NCBI GenBank assembly: GCA_023403845.1
Contig: JAEYDL010000026.1
Coordinates: 79,166-143,165, forward strand
Direction: 5' to 3'
DNA length: 64,000 nucleotides
Source: Pseudomonadota bacterium
Lineage (GTDB): Bacteria; Desulfobacterota; Desulfovibrionia; Desulfovibrionales; Desulfovibrionaceae
A model generated the notes under the pieces. It was not told where the DNA came from, made no database searches, and saw only the letters and a program-made list of their open reading frames with translations. Positions 1-9,244 of the stretch are shown piece after piece (the stretch's first letter is position 1; every line of letters begins with the position of its first letter). Position numbers and translations under genes: made by a program.

Positions 1-192
1 GATGACCATATCCCCTGAAAGGAAAGGCGCGATGAACTGAAACTGGGGATTAAAATCATATGTATCGCCAACGCGGGCGCTATCCAGCTGATCCTGATGC
101 ACCATGATGTCGCCTACAAAAACGAGCTTTACTGCCATGGCCGGACCCGGCACGCCCAGAACCATCAGTAAGAATAACAAGACAAGTCGCAT
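1..192 (-). CDS. CapA-like (PGA_cap) metallophosphatase-fold protein, N-terminal part only
   Basis: An open frame of 64 codons runs from an ATG at 192 off the left edge. The start is supported by AGGAGG (199-204, read on the minus strand) six bases upstream. The first 20 residues form a signal peptide ending in PAMA, so the protein is exported. The mature part begins with KLVFVGDIMVHQDQL, which matches the first metal-binding block (GDIMxH/xxQ) of the CapA/PgsA poly-gamma-glutamate/capsule family. Only the beginning is visible, so function beyond the family is not known. It is transcribed away from the FNT gene. Confidence 0.75.
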   Translation of the reverse strand, partial: MRLVLLFLLMVLGVPGPAMAVKLVFVGDIMVHQDQLDSARVGDTYDFNPQFQFIAPFLSGDMVI

Positions 193-506
193 ATGCGTCC
201 TCCTGTCTCACCTTAACCTGAGAGGAATCTGAAAACCAAGCGCTTTTCCGCAAAAATCTGCAAAGAGAATTTCCCCATGTGAAAAGATCCGTCCAGACTC
301 TTCCGTATTGCATGACAGAGCCGGCGACGATCAGACAGTGGTCGTCCCCAGCAGAATACCTTCAAGTCCGCAATTGCCTGTAATCTCCCGGAAAACTCCA
401 TAAAAATGAACCAACATACATATTTTCTTGACTTTTTCTTTACTTATGGCGTAATGCCAGACGGCATGGCTTCAGGATGGCACTACAAGGAATCAGAGAA
501 CAGCAT
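193..506. other. Divergent intergenic region between capA-like gene and FNT channel gene
   Basis: No gene is supported here; the short frames over it have no ribosome site. It must hold divergent promoters. A TTGACT at 428-433 followed after 18 bases by TAATGC is a weak sigma-70 candidate for the rightward gene. A small hairpin (ATGCC-agac-GGCAT) lies just after it at about 454-467. Confidence 0.35.
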
Positions 507-1346
507 ATGGCAGTCAGAAATATCTACACACCTGTCGAAATTTGCGCGGCAACTGTTGAAACAGGAATCACCAAGGCATCGTTGTCCGCATGCAGGACCA
601 TGCTCCTCGGAATTCTGGCCGGGGCCTTTATCGCCTTCGCTGCAGAAGGTTCAAATATGGCTGCCTTCAATCTTCTGGCATCCCCGGACACTTATGGAAT
701 CGGAAAGGCGCTTGCCGGAGCCGTCTTCCCCACCGGGTTGATGCTCGTCCTGATTGCCGGAGGGGAGCTCTTTACAGGCAATACACTGATGCTCATGGGC
801 GTCGCCGGAGGCAGGCTGTCCCTGCGGACCGTGTTGCGAAACTGGTTCTTCGTTTACATAGGCAACATGATCGGCGCATTGTTCGTCGCCCATATGATGG
901 TGCAGTCCGGTCTCTTTTCTCAGGGCGACAACCTGCTCGGAGGCATGACTATCCGCATCGCGGCAGGCAAGACAGCACTACCGTTTTGGGCCGCCCTTTA
1001 TCTCGGCATCATGTGCAACTGGCTCGTTTGTCTTGCTGTATGGATGGCCTATGGAGCCATGGACATGGCAGGCAAGTGCCTTGCCATATTTTTCCCCATA
1101 TTTCTGTTCATTGTTTCGGGTTTTGAGCACTCGGTGGCGAATATGTACTATATTCCCGCAGGAATCTTTGCCAAGGCCAATACGGCATGGGCGGTCGCTT
1201 CCGGCTTGTCCCCGGAAGCACTGCTCCGGCTCGACTGGTATGGTTTCCTCATTGGAAACCTCCTGCCCGTCACCCTTGGCAATATTATAGGGGGAGGCCT
1301 GTTCGTAGGAATGGCCTACTATCTGGCCTATGGAATCAAAAAATAA
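507..1346 (+). CDS. Formate/nitrite transporter (FNT) family channel
   Basis: Inner-membrane channel for small monovalent anions such as formate, nitrite or hydrosulfide. The 279-residue product has the usual FNT length and six hydrophobic segments, with family blocks such as GGELFTGN (about residue 80), an NWFFVYIGNMIGALF helix, MCNWLVCLAVW and GFEHSVANMYYIP near the central pore. I start at the ATG at 507 because the protein then begins with the IYTPVEICAATVETGITKAS segment typical of the family; an upstream ATG at 477 would add ten residues without a better ribosome site. In a sulfidogen, formate or hydrosulfide export are both plausible. It is followed 14 bases later by a dicarboxylate symporter gene and may be cotranscribed with it. 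Confidence 0.88.
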   Translation: MAVRNIYTPVEICAATVETGITKASLSACRTMLLGILAGAFIAFAAEGSNMAAFNLLASPDTYGIGKALAGAVFPTGLMLVLIAGGELFTGNTLMLMGVAGGRLSLRTVLRNWFFVYIGNMIGALFVAHMMVQSGLFSQGDNLLGGMTIRIAAGKTALPFWAALYLGIMCNWLVCLAVWMAYGAMDMAGKCLAIFFPIFLFIVSGFEHSVANMYYIPAGIFAKANTAWAVASGLSPEALLRLDWYGFLIGNLLPVTLGNIIGGGLFVGMAYYLAYGIKK

Positions 1347-1360
1347 CCAGAGGGGGAATT

Positions 1361-2623
1361 ATGGCATCACGAAAGATGAGCCTGCCGATGCAAATGGTGC
1401 TTGGCCTTGTTCTCGGCGTCATCGTGGGAAGCCTTGCTTCCGCGGAAATTACCGGAACCTATCTGCGGCCTTTCGGTCAGCTGTTCATCACCCTGATCCG
1501 CATGGTCGTCGTTCCGCTGGTCCTCTCCACGATTATAGCAGGGGCCGCGGGCATTCATGACCTCAGCAAACTGGGGCGCGTGGCCAGCAAGACGATCATC
1601 TATTATTTCGCAACCACCGGTCTTGCCGTTCTTATCGGTCTGGTCCTTGCAAATATTATTCAGCCCGGCATCGGACTGGATCTCTCCACGGAAGGACTCA
1701 AGGCCGCCAACGTTAACCCTCCCAAGCTGGTGGATACCCTGCTCGCCATCGTGCCCATGAACCCCATTGATGCACTGGCCAAGGGCAATATGCTGCAGGT
1801 GATCTTCTTTGCCGTCATTTTTGGTTTCGCTCTCAGTTCTCTGGGTGAAACGGGCAGACCCCTGCTGCGCATCTTTGAACTCACGGGCGACGTCATGATC
1901 CGTATGACCAACATGGTCATGATGTATGCCCCCATCGGCGTATTCGGCCTTATGGCCTATACGGTAAGCCAGTATGGCCTCGCCGTGCTTTTGCCTCTCG
2001 GCAAGCTCATCGCCGTCGTTGCTGTCGCTGGCGTTATTCATGTACTCATCTGCTATACGCCTTTGGTCGCATTCGTCGTCCGCATGCCCCTGTCCAAATT
2101 CTACAAGGGTATTTTCAGCCCCTGGCTCATCGCCTTCACGACCTGCTCCAGCGCTGCGGCTCTCCCCGCCAATCTGCAGTCCGTCAGGAAACTCGGTGCA
2201 ACCAAAAGTGTGGCCAGCTTTTCCATTCCGCTCGGCAACACCATCAATATGGACGGTACCGCCATCTACATGGGCGTAGCTGCCGTATTTGCCGCCGAAA
2301 TTTATAATATCCCGCTGACATTGGCCGACCAGCTCACTGTTTTGCTGATGGGACTCCTCGCCTCCATTGGTACGGCCGGAGTTCCGGGAGCCGGACTCAT
2401 TATGGTCAGTATAGTGTTCACTCAGGTGGGGATTCCCCTCGAAGCCATCGCGCTCATTGCCGGCATCGACCGTATCCTCGACATGATCCGTACCTCCCTC
2501 AATGTTCTTGGCGACGCCACCGGCGCTGTACTGGTCACCAAACTTGAAGGAGAGTTGTACTCCGAACCGTTTGAAGAAGGCGAAAGCACTCTTAAGACAG
2601 GAACTGAATCCTTCGAAAGCTGA
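1361..2623 (+). CDS. Dicarboxylate/amino acid:cation symporter (DAACS family)
   Basis: Inner-membrane secondary transporter that imports C4-dicarboxylates or acidic amino acids with Na+ or H+. The 420-residue product shows the two DAACS re-entrant-loop signatures: a serine-rich TTCSSAAALPAN and the diagnostic NTINMDGTA, followed by GTAGVPGAG. The open frame continues upstream to 1187, but the start at ATG 1361 is fixed by AGGGGG five bases before it. Substrate cannot be read from sequence. It follows the FNT gene closely, and a strong hairpin 22 bases after the stop ends the transcript. Confidence 0.9.
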   Translation: MASRKMSLPMQMVLGLVLGVIVGSLASAEITGTYLRPFGQLFITLIRMVVVPLVLSTIIAGAAGIHDLSKLGRVASKTIIYYFATTGLAVLIGLVLANIIQPGIGLDLSTEGLKAANVNPPKLVDTLLAIVPMNPIDALAKGNMLQVIFFAVIFGFALSSLGETGRPLLRIFELTGDVMIRMTNMVMMYAPIGVFGLMAYTVSQYGLAVLLPLGKLIAVVAVAGVIHVLICYTPLVAFVVRMPLSKFYKGIFSPWLIAFTTCSSAAALPANLQSVRKLGATKSVASFSIPLGNTINMDGTAIYMGVAAVFAAEIYNIPLTLADQLTVLLMGLLASIGTAGVPGAGLIMVSIVFTQVGIPLEAIALIAGIDRILDMIRTSLNVLGDATGAVLVTKLEGELYSEPFEEGESTLKTGTESFES

Positions 2624-2644
2624 TCGAAGGAAAGAATTTGAGAA

Positions 2645-2677
2645 AAGAGGTCAATATCCAAAAGATATTGACCTCTT
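2645..2677. terminator. Bidirectional terminator between symporter gene and rsmE
   Basis: A perfect 14-bp stem (2645-2658 with 2664-2677) with loop CAAAA. Leftward reading ends in CTCTTTTCT, a fair T tract; rightward reading is followed by CCTTATT. It sits between two convergent genes, so it can serve both. Confidence 0.75.
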
Positions 2678-2746
2678 CCTTATTGGGACCATTCCCAAAA
2701 GCAAAAATCCAGTCCGGATTCTCCCCATGCCCGTCTGCTCAGCTCT

Positions 2747-3523
2747 TCAGTCCTGCGGCAGCTGCCGCTTCCACCAGTGCAGTCCCAGGCACAGCATGGC
2801 AGCAGTCTCCCAACGAAGAACGCGTTCTCCAAGAGTAGCCGGCAAGAAACCGGCACAGCGCAACTCTTCAACCTCCCGGGTCGTAAAGCCCCCCTCCGGA
2901 CCAACTACGCAAATGTTCGTCCCAGGCTTTCCAAGAACATCCGGAGTCAACGAGATCACGGCCTCATATCCGTTTTCCACCAGCACATGTTTTGTTGCAT
3001 CGGGAAAGGATTCGGCAAGAGTCCGTAATTCGGTCACACCTCCGGGCAGCGTGCGCAATTCCGGCAACCAGGGATTCCTGCACTGCTTGGCCCCGGCAAC
3101 AAGCTGTCCATGCCAGGAATCCTTGATGTCTCCGGGAACGGGAAATTGACTCCGATCCGCCTGCCACAACCAGATGCCGGCAGCTTCAAACTCGACTGCC
3201 TTTTCAAGTATCCATCCCCGTCTGGCAGCCTTGGTCCAGCCCGCCGCCAAAATAACGCGTGATTGCGGTTCCGGATAACGCCAGTCCTGCAAAAATTGCA
3301 ACAGAACCTTGTTTCTGCGGCAGGAAGCCACGCGAAAAAGTCCCTCGCGCCCCTTTCCGTCCAGGACACGGATTTCCTCCCCCTCCCGAATGCGCAGAAC
3401 ACGCGTCAGGTGATGACTTTCAACCGCGTCAAGTTCATATGGCTCCTTCCATGCTTCAGGAGGCATAAAAAAAGTTCGCGCGTCGGACCAGTCCGGCGGC
3501 GCGGGAATATCCTGCAGATTCAT
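2747..3523 (-). CDS. rsmE: 16S rRNA (uracil-1498-N3)-methyltransferase RsmE
   Basis: Methylates U1498 of 16S rRNA using SAM; SPOUT-class enzyme acting on the 30S subunit. The 258-residue product has an N-terminal PUA-like part (HHLTRVLRIREGEEIRVLDGKG) and a C-terminal knot with the signatures GWTKAARRGWILEKAVEFE, VVGPEGGF and GERVLRWETAAMLCL, all diagnostic of RsmE. Start ATG at 3523 with GGGGAG upstream. It lies 20 bases downstream of the unrecognised 574-residue gene on the same strand and is probably cotranscribed with it. Confidence 0.93.
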   Translation of the reverse strand: MNLQDIPAPPDWSDARTFFMPPEAWKEPYELDAVESHHLTRVLRIREGEEIRVLDGKGREGLFRVASCRRNKVLLQFLQDWRYPEPQSRVILAAGWTKAARRGWILEKAVEFEAAGIWLWQADRSQFPVPGDIKDSWHGQLVAGAKQCRNPWLPELRTLPGGVTELRTLAESFPDATKHVLVENGYEAVISLTPDVLGKPGTNICVVGPEGGFTTREVEELRCAGFLPATLGERVLRWETAAMLCLGLHWWKRQLPQD

Positions 3524-3543
3524 GACGGAAACTCCCCAATGAT

Positions 3544-5268
3544 CTATTCCGGTGAAACGTTTTTTCTCGACTTCTGAATGGAGGCGAACTCATCCCGCAG
3601 ACTGATCAGCCTGCGGTAATTCTTCCGGATTTCCAGCCCATTTGCTGAAAGTTTCTCCTCCGGAACCCGGATGTATTTTCTGAGCAGGTATCGATCGTCC
3701 AATATTCTTTCTATGTTGTGTAATACGCTCTGTACCAGCGGATCAAAGTAATTCGCGAGTTCAAACTTCAGGTCACGGAGCAGATCCACGGCCTCACTGA
3801 GCATACGCCCGTAGGACAGACGTTCCCCCCGATAATTTCGGGAAATGATATCCTCAAGATAACGTACCGTACGCGCCTGCCGGATATAAGCATATTTGGC
3901 AAGGACCTCGTGATGCAGCTCATGCATCATTTCAAAGGAATCCTGATTGGCTTCATCGCGCAAATAGGCATCCAGCACCTTGATCGTACTGGCGTAAAAT
4001 TCATCGCTGTAGCCAATGATACGCCGCTGGTTCTTCGACAGCCATGCAAACAAAAATTTCAGCCTCTTTTCTTCCGTATCCGTATTCTCCACAAGTTCCG
4101 TTCGCTTGTAGATGACCCGTCCTACGTATTCCCCCCGCACGATATCGTTGAGGCGGAGGATCATCGTGCTCGTATCCTTGACGAGATTGATGCCCGAAAG
4201 AATGGCTCCGGACAAAGGATGGATAATTTCCTGAGACTCCACGGACAACGCGCGATCCTGCCTCACATTGTCCGCATTGAATCTGTGCTGTTTGTACAGG
4301 AGACGTACAATGACTACACGTCTGTCTCTATCTACAAAAAAGCCGCCTTCGTCACAAATTCGGAAAAGCTCCTTCTGCTCTGGTTCCAGACTCACCAGAG
4401 CTACCTTCTCTACCCGGGGATACAGACGGTTCTCCCCATTATTCCAGATTGTGGTGATCGTACGATCGGACTGGCCCAGAACGCGAATCAGGAAGCGTTC
4501 TCCCATCTTGTGCAGACGACGGGAAAAAAGAGCCGCAGACGTTCTACGCTCGGAGGCAACGGGAAACCCGTACAGCTCCATGAGAAACTGATATACAAAC
4601 TGCCGGTTGCGTTCATACATCTCATTGTCGCCGATCTTGAACTTGCCGATGCGCAGACCGAAACGCTTCAACTCTCCATCAATATCGGAAGGGAAAGAAG
4701 CAAAGATGCCCGCCAGATGAAAATGACCATAGCTGTCAGAAGCAAAGACGTGCGCCCTATCCATATTGAGCAGGTAGGGCATCAACACGGGATAGAAGTC
4801 GAGCACGGCGGTATCCACTCTCCGGAATTCTTCCCGGAAAGGATCCTGTAATTTTTTGGGAAGACGGCTCAGGAATGTCTGGACGTTGCGGGCAATGACG
4901 TGGGTCTCCAGAGGACATGAATCCCCTTCCCCTACGCCAACGCCACTCAAAACCGGATGCAGAATATCATATTGAAAAATCTCGTTAAAACTCTCCAGTT
5001 GTCTGTCAAAAGCCACCATTGAGAAACCTGGAAGTCCCTTGTACTCCCAGAGTTCGGCCTCAAAGGAGGGGAGCAGATCCCGCGTTTCCACCAGAGGATA
5101 ATCCTTCTGCTCGCAGAATGGCTTGAGGAGACAGAACTTGATATGAACGGCGTCCAGAAAATGCTTGAGCTCCTTAAGAGAAGATATGATCACGATATCC
5201 GAAAATCCGGACGTGGAAGACCACGGAAATTTTCCATGGCTGAAAGCTTTTTTCCACGAAAAGGACAT
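3544..5268 (-). CDS. Unrecognised 574-residue cytoplasmic protein
   Basis: I do not recognise the family. The product has no signal peptide and no membrane segment, is rich in charged residues and looks largely helical in its last 200 residues (for example EMMHELHHEVLAKYAYIRQARTV and LLRDLKFELANYFDP). The start at 5268 is preceded by GGAAGAAGAGAG. Its frame is long, uninterrupted and has the codon usage of its neighbours, so it is a real gene. The only context is rsmE 20 bases downstream. A structure prediction and a profile search of the middle part (residues 150-420) would be the way to place it. Confidence 0.8.
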   Translation of the reverse strand: MSFSWKKAFSHGKFPWSSTSGFSDIVIISSLKELKHFLDAVHIKFCLLKPFCEQKDYPLVETRDLLPSFEAELWEYKGLPGFSMVAFDRQLESFNEIFQYDILHPVLSGVGVGEGDSCPLETHVIARNVQTFLSRLPKKLQDPFREEFRRVDTAVLDFYPVLMPYLLNMDRAHVFASDSYGHFHLAGIFASFPSDIDGELKRFGLRIGKFKIGDNEMYERNRQFVYQFLMELYGFPVASERRTSAALFSRRLHKMGERFLIRVLGQSDRTITTIWNNGENRLYPRVEKVALVSLEPEQKELFRICDEGGFFVDRDRRVVIVRLLYKQHRFNADNVRQDRALSVESQEIIHPLSGAILSGINLVKDTSTMILRLNDIVRGEYVGRVIYKRTELVENTDTEEKRLKFLFAWLSKNQRRIIGYSDEFYASTIKVLDAYLRDEANQDSFEMMHELHHEVLAKYAYIRQARTVRYLEDIISRNYRGERLSYGRMLSEAVDLLRDLKFELANYFDPLVQSVLHNIERILDDRYLLRKYIRVPEEKLSANGLEIRKNYRRLISLRDEFASIQKSRKNVSPE

Positions 5269-5851
5269 GATCGTTCTCTCTTCTTCCGTTAATGTTCCGG
5301 TCTTTGTCGGAGCAACATGCCAACAGAGGGAAAGGATTCACCGGAGAAAGTCTCCGATATTCGCTTCCACTCCAATATGCTGATATTGCACAACAGCATA
5401 CACAAAAAAGAAAGCTCCACCCCAACACGATATCTTTCCTGGCGACAGCGGACTTACTTCGGAAACGGACGCCAGCCTCCAGGAGACTCGCAGGTTAGGA
5501 TGCACTTCTACTATTTCAGGGCAAATAACCACCTCTCGCACCTCCGTCAATACTGGCGAGATGCCTTTTCATTTATTCATCATGCTAACATGTTGAAATC
5601 ATGTGCTGGTCGTGTTTTTCTTAGTCTTCATATTCGTCCCTGCTGCAAACACTCTCCGCTCGTATGCCGCTGGCCGTTCTCTGCCGCCGTTCCTGAGAGC
5701 AAAAAGACTACGTCCGCGGTCTGGACAGTCACAGTCTGACAGGATGTGCAACCCTGGATACCCGGCTGAAATGCTTGACCTGCCGCGGGACGGCCACCTC
5801 TGGGCATAATGCCAATGACGGTCGATTGATCCTTTATCCCTTCTTTTGCGC
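5269..5851. other. 583-base stretch without a supported gene
   Basis: Short frames on both strands (5338-5550, 5599-5871) have odd composition and no ribosome sites, so I call none. The part from about 5650 to 5800 is GC-rich with many short self-complementary blocks and could hold a structured RNA, but it matches no RNA family I can recognise by eye (not SRP RNA, RNase P RNA, tmRNA or a known riboswitch). Confidence 0.35.
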
Positions 5852-5881
5852 TTGGCAGGTGGCGCATCCATGGAGTATATT
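5852..5881 (+). promoter_or_regulatory. Candidate sigma-70 promoter of the aminotransferase gene
   Basis: TTGGCA (5852-5857), 18-base spacer, TATATT (5876-5881). Transcription would begin near 5888 and give a leader of about 65 bases to the ATG at 5953. Confidence 0.45.
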
Positions 5882-5952
5882 CTGATGGTTCAAGATCGCA
5901 TGTTTACTTTCCGGAGAAGCTACAGGCTCCACGGGCAACAGATGGAGAAGCC

Positions 5953-7137
5953 ATGAATGTAATCAGCACTCAAATGCGTTCAGCAATTGAAAACGGTTCC
6001 TGGATTCGTCGCATGTTCGAGGCGGGAATTCAGCTCAAGCAGCAGTACGGCGAAGATGCCGTATGCGATTTCAGCCTCGGCAACCCGGATCTTCCTCCAC
6101 CTCCTGCAGTGGGAAAGACTCTGCGTTCTTTTGCCGAGCATGTGGATGAACCTTTCAGTCTCGGTTATATGCCCAATGCCGGATTTGGCTGGGCCCGTGA
6201 AAAACTGGCCGCACATCTTTCCCAAGAACATGGAATCCGGCTGACCGCCGGAGATGTGATTCTCACCTGTGGCGCGGCCGGGGCACTCAACGCCATTTTT
6301 AAAGCGATACTTGAACCCGGAGACGAAGTGCTTTCCGTCACCCCCTATTTTGTGGAGTACGGCTTTTATGTGGGCAACCACGGTGGCGCCTTCCGGACTG
6401 TTCCCACCTTGCCTGATACCTTTGCACTGGACATCGACGCGACGGCCGCAGCCATTACGCCCAAGACCCGCGCCATGATCATCAATTCCCCGCACAACCC
6501 TACCGGAGCCGTATACACCCGCGCCGAGCTGGAAGCCCTGACGGAACTCCTGTCCCGGGCTTCGAAGCAAAACGGGCGTCCCATTTATCTCATTGCCGAC
6601 GAACCGTACCGTTTCCTGACCTTTGACGGCGCGGAGGTCCCCAGTCTGCTGCCCATGTACCCCTATGCCGTCGCGGCAAGTTCCTTCTCAAAGAATTTGT
6701 CCCTCGCCGGGGAGCGCCTCGGGTATGTCGCGCTCTCTCCCCTTTTTGAAGAACGCAGCCAGTTGATGGCTGCACTCACGCTCGCCAATCGTATTCTCGG
6801 CTTTGTCAATCCTCCGGTCATCGGCCAGCAGATCATGGCCGGAGCGCTGGGAGCGCAGGTGGACGTCTCCGTCTATGCGCGCCGCCGTCAGATGATGGCC
6901 GATATCCTGAGTGACGCAGGCTATGAGTTCCAGATGCCGCGAGGAGCCTTCTATTTCTTCCCCAAAGCTCCTGGAGGGGATGATGTCGCGTTCGTCAGCA
7001 AACTGGCCGAAGAACGAATTCTCGCCGTTCCGGGGTCCGGTTTTGGAGGTCCAGGCCATTTCCGGCTCTCTTTCTGCGTCAGCGATGATGTGATCAGCCG
7101 TTCGGCGGATGGTTTTAAACGTGTACTTGCCCGCTGA
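5953..7137 (+). CDS. Pyridoxal phosphate-dependent aminotransferase, class I/II
   Basis: Fold type I aminotransferase of 394 residues. Visible family residues are NPTG (182-185), the cofactor-ring aspartate in ADEPYR (D216), the Schiff-base lysine in SSFSKNLSLAGERLGY (K247) and the substrate arginine region FRLSFCVSDD near the C-terminus. The N-terminal DFSLGNPDLPPP resembles the aspartate/alanine aminotransferase group. It transfers amino groups between an amino acid and a 2-oxoacid; the exact pair cannot be read. The ATG is preceded by GGAGAAG. It is monocistronic, with a promoter and a terminator of its own. Confidence 0.88.
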   Translation: MNVISTQMRSAIENGSWIRRMFEAGIQLKQQYGEDAVCDFSLGNPDLPPPPAVGKTLRSFAEHVDEPFSLGYMPNAGFGWAREKLAAHLSQEHGIRLTAGDVILTCGAAGALNAIFKAILEPGDEVLSVTPYFVEYGFYVGNHGGAFRTVPTLPDTFALDIDATAAAITPKTRAMIINSPHNPTGAVYTRAELEALTELLSRASKQNGRPIYLIADEPYRFLTFDGAEVPSLLPMYPYAVAASSFSKNLSLAGERLGYVALSPLFEERSQLMAALTLANRILGFVNPPVIGQQIMAGALGAQVDVSVYARRRQMMADILSDAGYEFQMPRGAFYFFPKAPGGDDVAFVSKLAEERILAVPGSGFGGPGHFRLSFCVSDDVISRSADGFKRVLAR

Positions 7138-7156
7138 TTGCACTGGAGTCTTTACA

Positions 7157-7190
7157 GCCGGGGAAAATATGTCTCCCCGGCCTTTTCCCA
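7157..7190 (+). terminator. Rho-independent terminator after the aminotransferase gene
   Basis: 8-bp perfect stem GCCGGGGA (7157-7164) / TCCCCGGC (7174-7181), loop of nine, followed by CTTTTCCC. Confidence 0.65.
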
Positions 7191-7251
7191 ATCCGGTCTT
7201 TCCGCTTGATCCGGACTTCCGGTTTAAAGAAAAACTTGAAGCCTCCCTTCT

Positions 7252-7312
7252 CAAGTCCTTACTTGGAGGGTGCTGTTTCAAGCTTGACAGTTCGGCAGCA
7301 AGCAGGTAAGGA
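7252..7312 (+). promoter_or_regulatory. Leader region of the yceD-rpmF-fab operon: inverted repeat and weak promoter
   Basis: CAAGT-CCTT-ACTTG (7252-7265) is a small inverted repeat flanked by CCTCC and GGAGG. TTGACA at 7284-7289 is a perfect -35 element, but the -10 at the right distance (TAAGGA, 7307-7312) is poor. The main promoter of the block must lie in this 195-base gap. Confidence 0.3.
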
Positions 7313-7332
7313 GACCCGTTCACGAGGTGATT

Positions 7333-7887
7333 ATGGCGGCTTATGAAATATTGTTGAACAACCTTGCTCCGGAAGGTCAGACATTCATCGTTGATGACCA
7401 GGCCGTGTGGACGGGGCCTATTTCCGAATGCGGAATGGATTGCCGTATCCTCGAACCTCTGGAAGGTAAGGTGACTCTGCTGCCTCAGGATGATGGCTGC
7501 CTTGTTCGCGGACATCTGACCGGAAAGGTTGCAGTTCCCTGTAATCGGTGCGCCGAGGACGCCATACTGAGCATAAACGGCAGCTTCGACAGTTTCGAGC
7601 CGTACCCTGATGCCGAGAATGAAGAAGCGGAAAAAAGCTTCGACAGCGAGGCTGACGAACTGATCGTCAAAAAGGCGGCGAACGGCGCTCCTGTAATCAG
7701 TTTGGCGGGTCTGCTATGGGAAGAATTTGTTCTGTCCCTTCCCGTCAAGCCCTTGTGCCGTCCTGACTGCAAGGGACTATGCCCCCAGTGCGGTAAAAAT
7801 CTTAATGATGGAACCTGCTCCTGTATCAGGGAGGAAGGTGATCCGCGTCTGGCCGCCCTGCGCGGACTCAAAATAAAGAGAAACTAA
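7333..7887 (+). CDS. yceD: YceD/DUF177 family protein (23S rRNA accumulation protein)
   Basis: Small acidic protein of 184 residues. YceD proteins are encoded next to rpmF in most bacteria and in E. coli are needed for normal 23S rRNA levels. Visible signature: VPCNRCAEDA in the middle and a C-terminal PLCRPDCKGLCPQCGKNLN with four cysteines that likely bind zinc. I start at ATG 7333, preceded by GAGGTGA; a GTG two codons upstream is inside the ribosome site. It is the first gene of the block and rpmF follows after 110 bases. Confidence 0.85.
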   Translation: MAAYEILLNNLAPEGQTFIVDDQAVWTGPISECGMDCRILEPLEGKVTLLPQDDGCLVRGHLTGKVAVPCNRCAEDAILSINGSFDSFEPYPDAENEEAEKSFDSEADELIVKKAANGAPVISLAGLLWEEFVLSLPVKPLCRPDCKGLCPQCGKNLNDGTCSCIREEGDPRLAALRGLKIKRN

Positions 7888-7997
7888 GTGTTATTTCCCG
7901 TTCTTGTCTTTTCCTCAAAACTGCATTAGGTAGGCGGGATCCTGAGCGGGCAATGAAACAAAACATCGGTACCATGCCGAACTGAAGGAGTGCCATC

Positions 7998-8189
7998 ATG
8001 GCTGTACAACAGAGCAAAAAATCTCATTCCAAGAAGGGCATGCGCCGTTCCCACGATCGCGTAGCCACTCCCACCGTCGTTTACTGCACCTGCGGAGCGC
8101 CCACGGTTCCTCATGCGGCTTGCCCCAGCTGCGGCACCTACCGCAGCCGTCAGGTCGTTGAACAGAAGACCAGCGATGACCAGCAATAA
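7998..8189 (+). CDS. rpmF: 50S ribosomal protein L32
   Basis: 63-residue structural protein of the large ribosomal subunit. The basic N-terminus MAVQQSKKSHSKKGMRRSHD and the zinc-ribbon cysteines C30, C32, C42 and C45 (YCTCG...CPSCG) are diagnostic of the zinc-binding form. AAGGAG lies ten bases before the ATG. The end of the gene overlaps the start of plsX by 14 bases, the conserved rpmF-plsX-fabH arrangement. Confidence 0.96.
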   Translation: MAVQQSKKSHSKKGMRRSHDRVATPTVVYCTCGAPTVPHAACPSCGTYRSRQVVEQKTSDDQQ

Positions 8190-9219
8190 GCAGATTACCA
8201 TTGCCGTCGACGCCATGGGAGGAGATATCGGACCTTCCGTGGTTGTCCCGGGAGCTATCGAGGCGGCTCGACAAACAGGCGCCAAAATTCTCCTTGTGGG
8301 GAACGAAGCCATTATTGACGAGCAGCTTTCCAGTCTTGCCCCCAGCGGCATTGATCTGGAAATCGTCCATGCCCCTGAAGTAGCGGGCATGGACGAAAAA
8401 CCTTCGGACATTCTACGCCGTAAAAAGAACGCCTCCATTCAGGTGGCGTGCCGCCTTGTAAGGGACGGAGCCGCCGACGGAGTAGTCAGCGCGGGGCATT
8501 CCGGCGCTTCCGTAGCCTGCGGCATGTTTATCATGGGGCGCATTCCCGGAGTGGAACGCCCGGCTCTCGCCTCCGTTCTTCCCACTGAAAAAAAACCGGT
8601 CGTTCTTTTGGACGTAGGGGCCACTGTCGATTGCAAGCCGTACAATATCTTTCAATTCGGCCTGATGGGCAGCGCCTTTGCCACTGACATCCTGGCACGG
8701 CAAAATCCTGTTGTGGGGCTTGTCAGCATCGGAGAAGAGGAAGGAAAAGGCAACTCCCAGGTAAAGGAAGCCTACGAACTGCTCAAGCTGGCGCAGAATC
8801 TGCATTTCATCGGCAACATCGAGGGGCGTGACATTTTTACTGGAGATGTTGATGTGGCCGTGTGTGATGGTTTCGTCGGCAATGTAGCGCTGAAACTGAG
8901 CGAGGGGCTGGCCACGTCTTTGAGCCGCGTCCTGAAGCGGGAGCTTCTGAACTCCGGTTTCCTGCCCAAACTTGGGACCATGCTCGCCAAATCGGCACTC
9001 AAACGCTTCGCGAAAGTCGTTGACTACGCCGAATACGGCGGTGCTCCCCTTCTCGGTCTGAAGGGCATCTCCATAGTCTGCCACGGGCGTTCCAACGCCA
9101 AGGCCATATGCAGTGCCACCAAAATGGCGGTGCTGTTCGTGGAAAAGCGTACCAACGAACGACTGATCGAGACCATCAGCGCCAACGAAGAACTCACCCG
9201 TTACGGGCGTTCCTGTTAA
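8176..9219 (+). CDS. plsX: Phosphate acyltransferase PlsX
   Basis: Peripheral membrane enzyme that turns acyl-ACP plus phosphate into acyl-phosphate for phosphatidate synthesis. The protein starts TSNKQITIAVDAMGGDIGPS, the near-invariant PlsX opening, and contains GAADGVVSAGHSGAS and DGFVGNVALKLSEG. Length of 347 residues is normal. The open frame extends back to 8113 but ATG 8176 gives the family N-terminus; the start lies inside the end of rpmF, so translation is coupled. Confidence 0.95.
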   Translation: MTSNKQITIAVDAMGGDIGPSVVVPGAIEAARQTGAKILLVGNEAIIDEQLSSLAPSGIDLEIVHAPEVAGMDEKPSDILRRKKNASIQVACRLVRDGAADGVVSAGHSGASVACGMFIMGRIPGVERPALASVLPTEKKPVVLLDVGATVDCKPYNIFQFGLMGSAFATDILARQNPVVGLVSIGEEEGKGNSQVKEAYELLKLAQNLHFIGNIEGRDIFTGDVDVAVCDGFVGNVALKLSEGLATSLSRVLKRELLNSGFLPKLGTMLAKSALKRFAKVVDYAEYGGAPLLGLKGISIVCHGRSNAKAICSATKMAVLFVEKRTNERLIETISANEELTRYGRSC

Positions 9220-9244
9220 CCCCGTTCAACCTAACGGATATCGC

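Noticed and set aside
5852..5868. Sigma-54 promoter (TTGGCA...GC)
   Set aside because: The GG and GC elements are not 10 bases apart as required; a sigma-70 reading with TATATT fits better.
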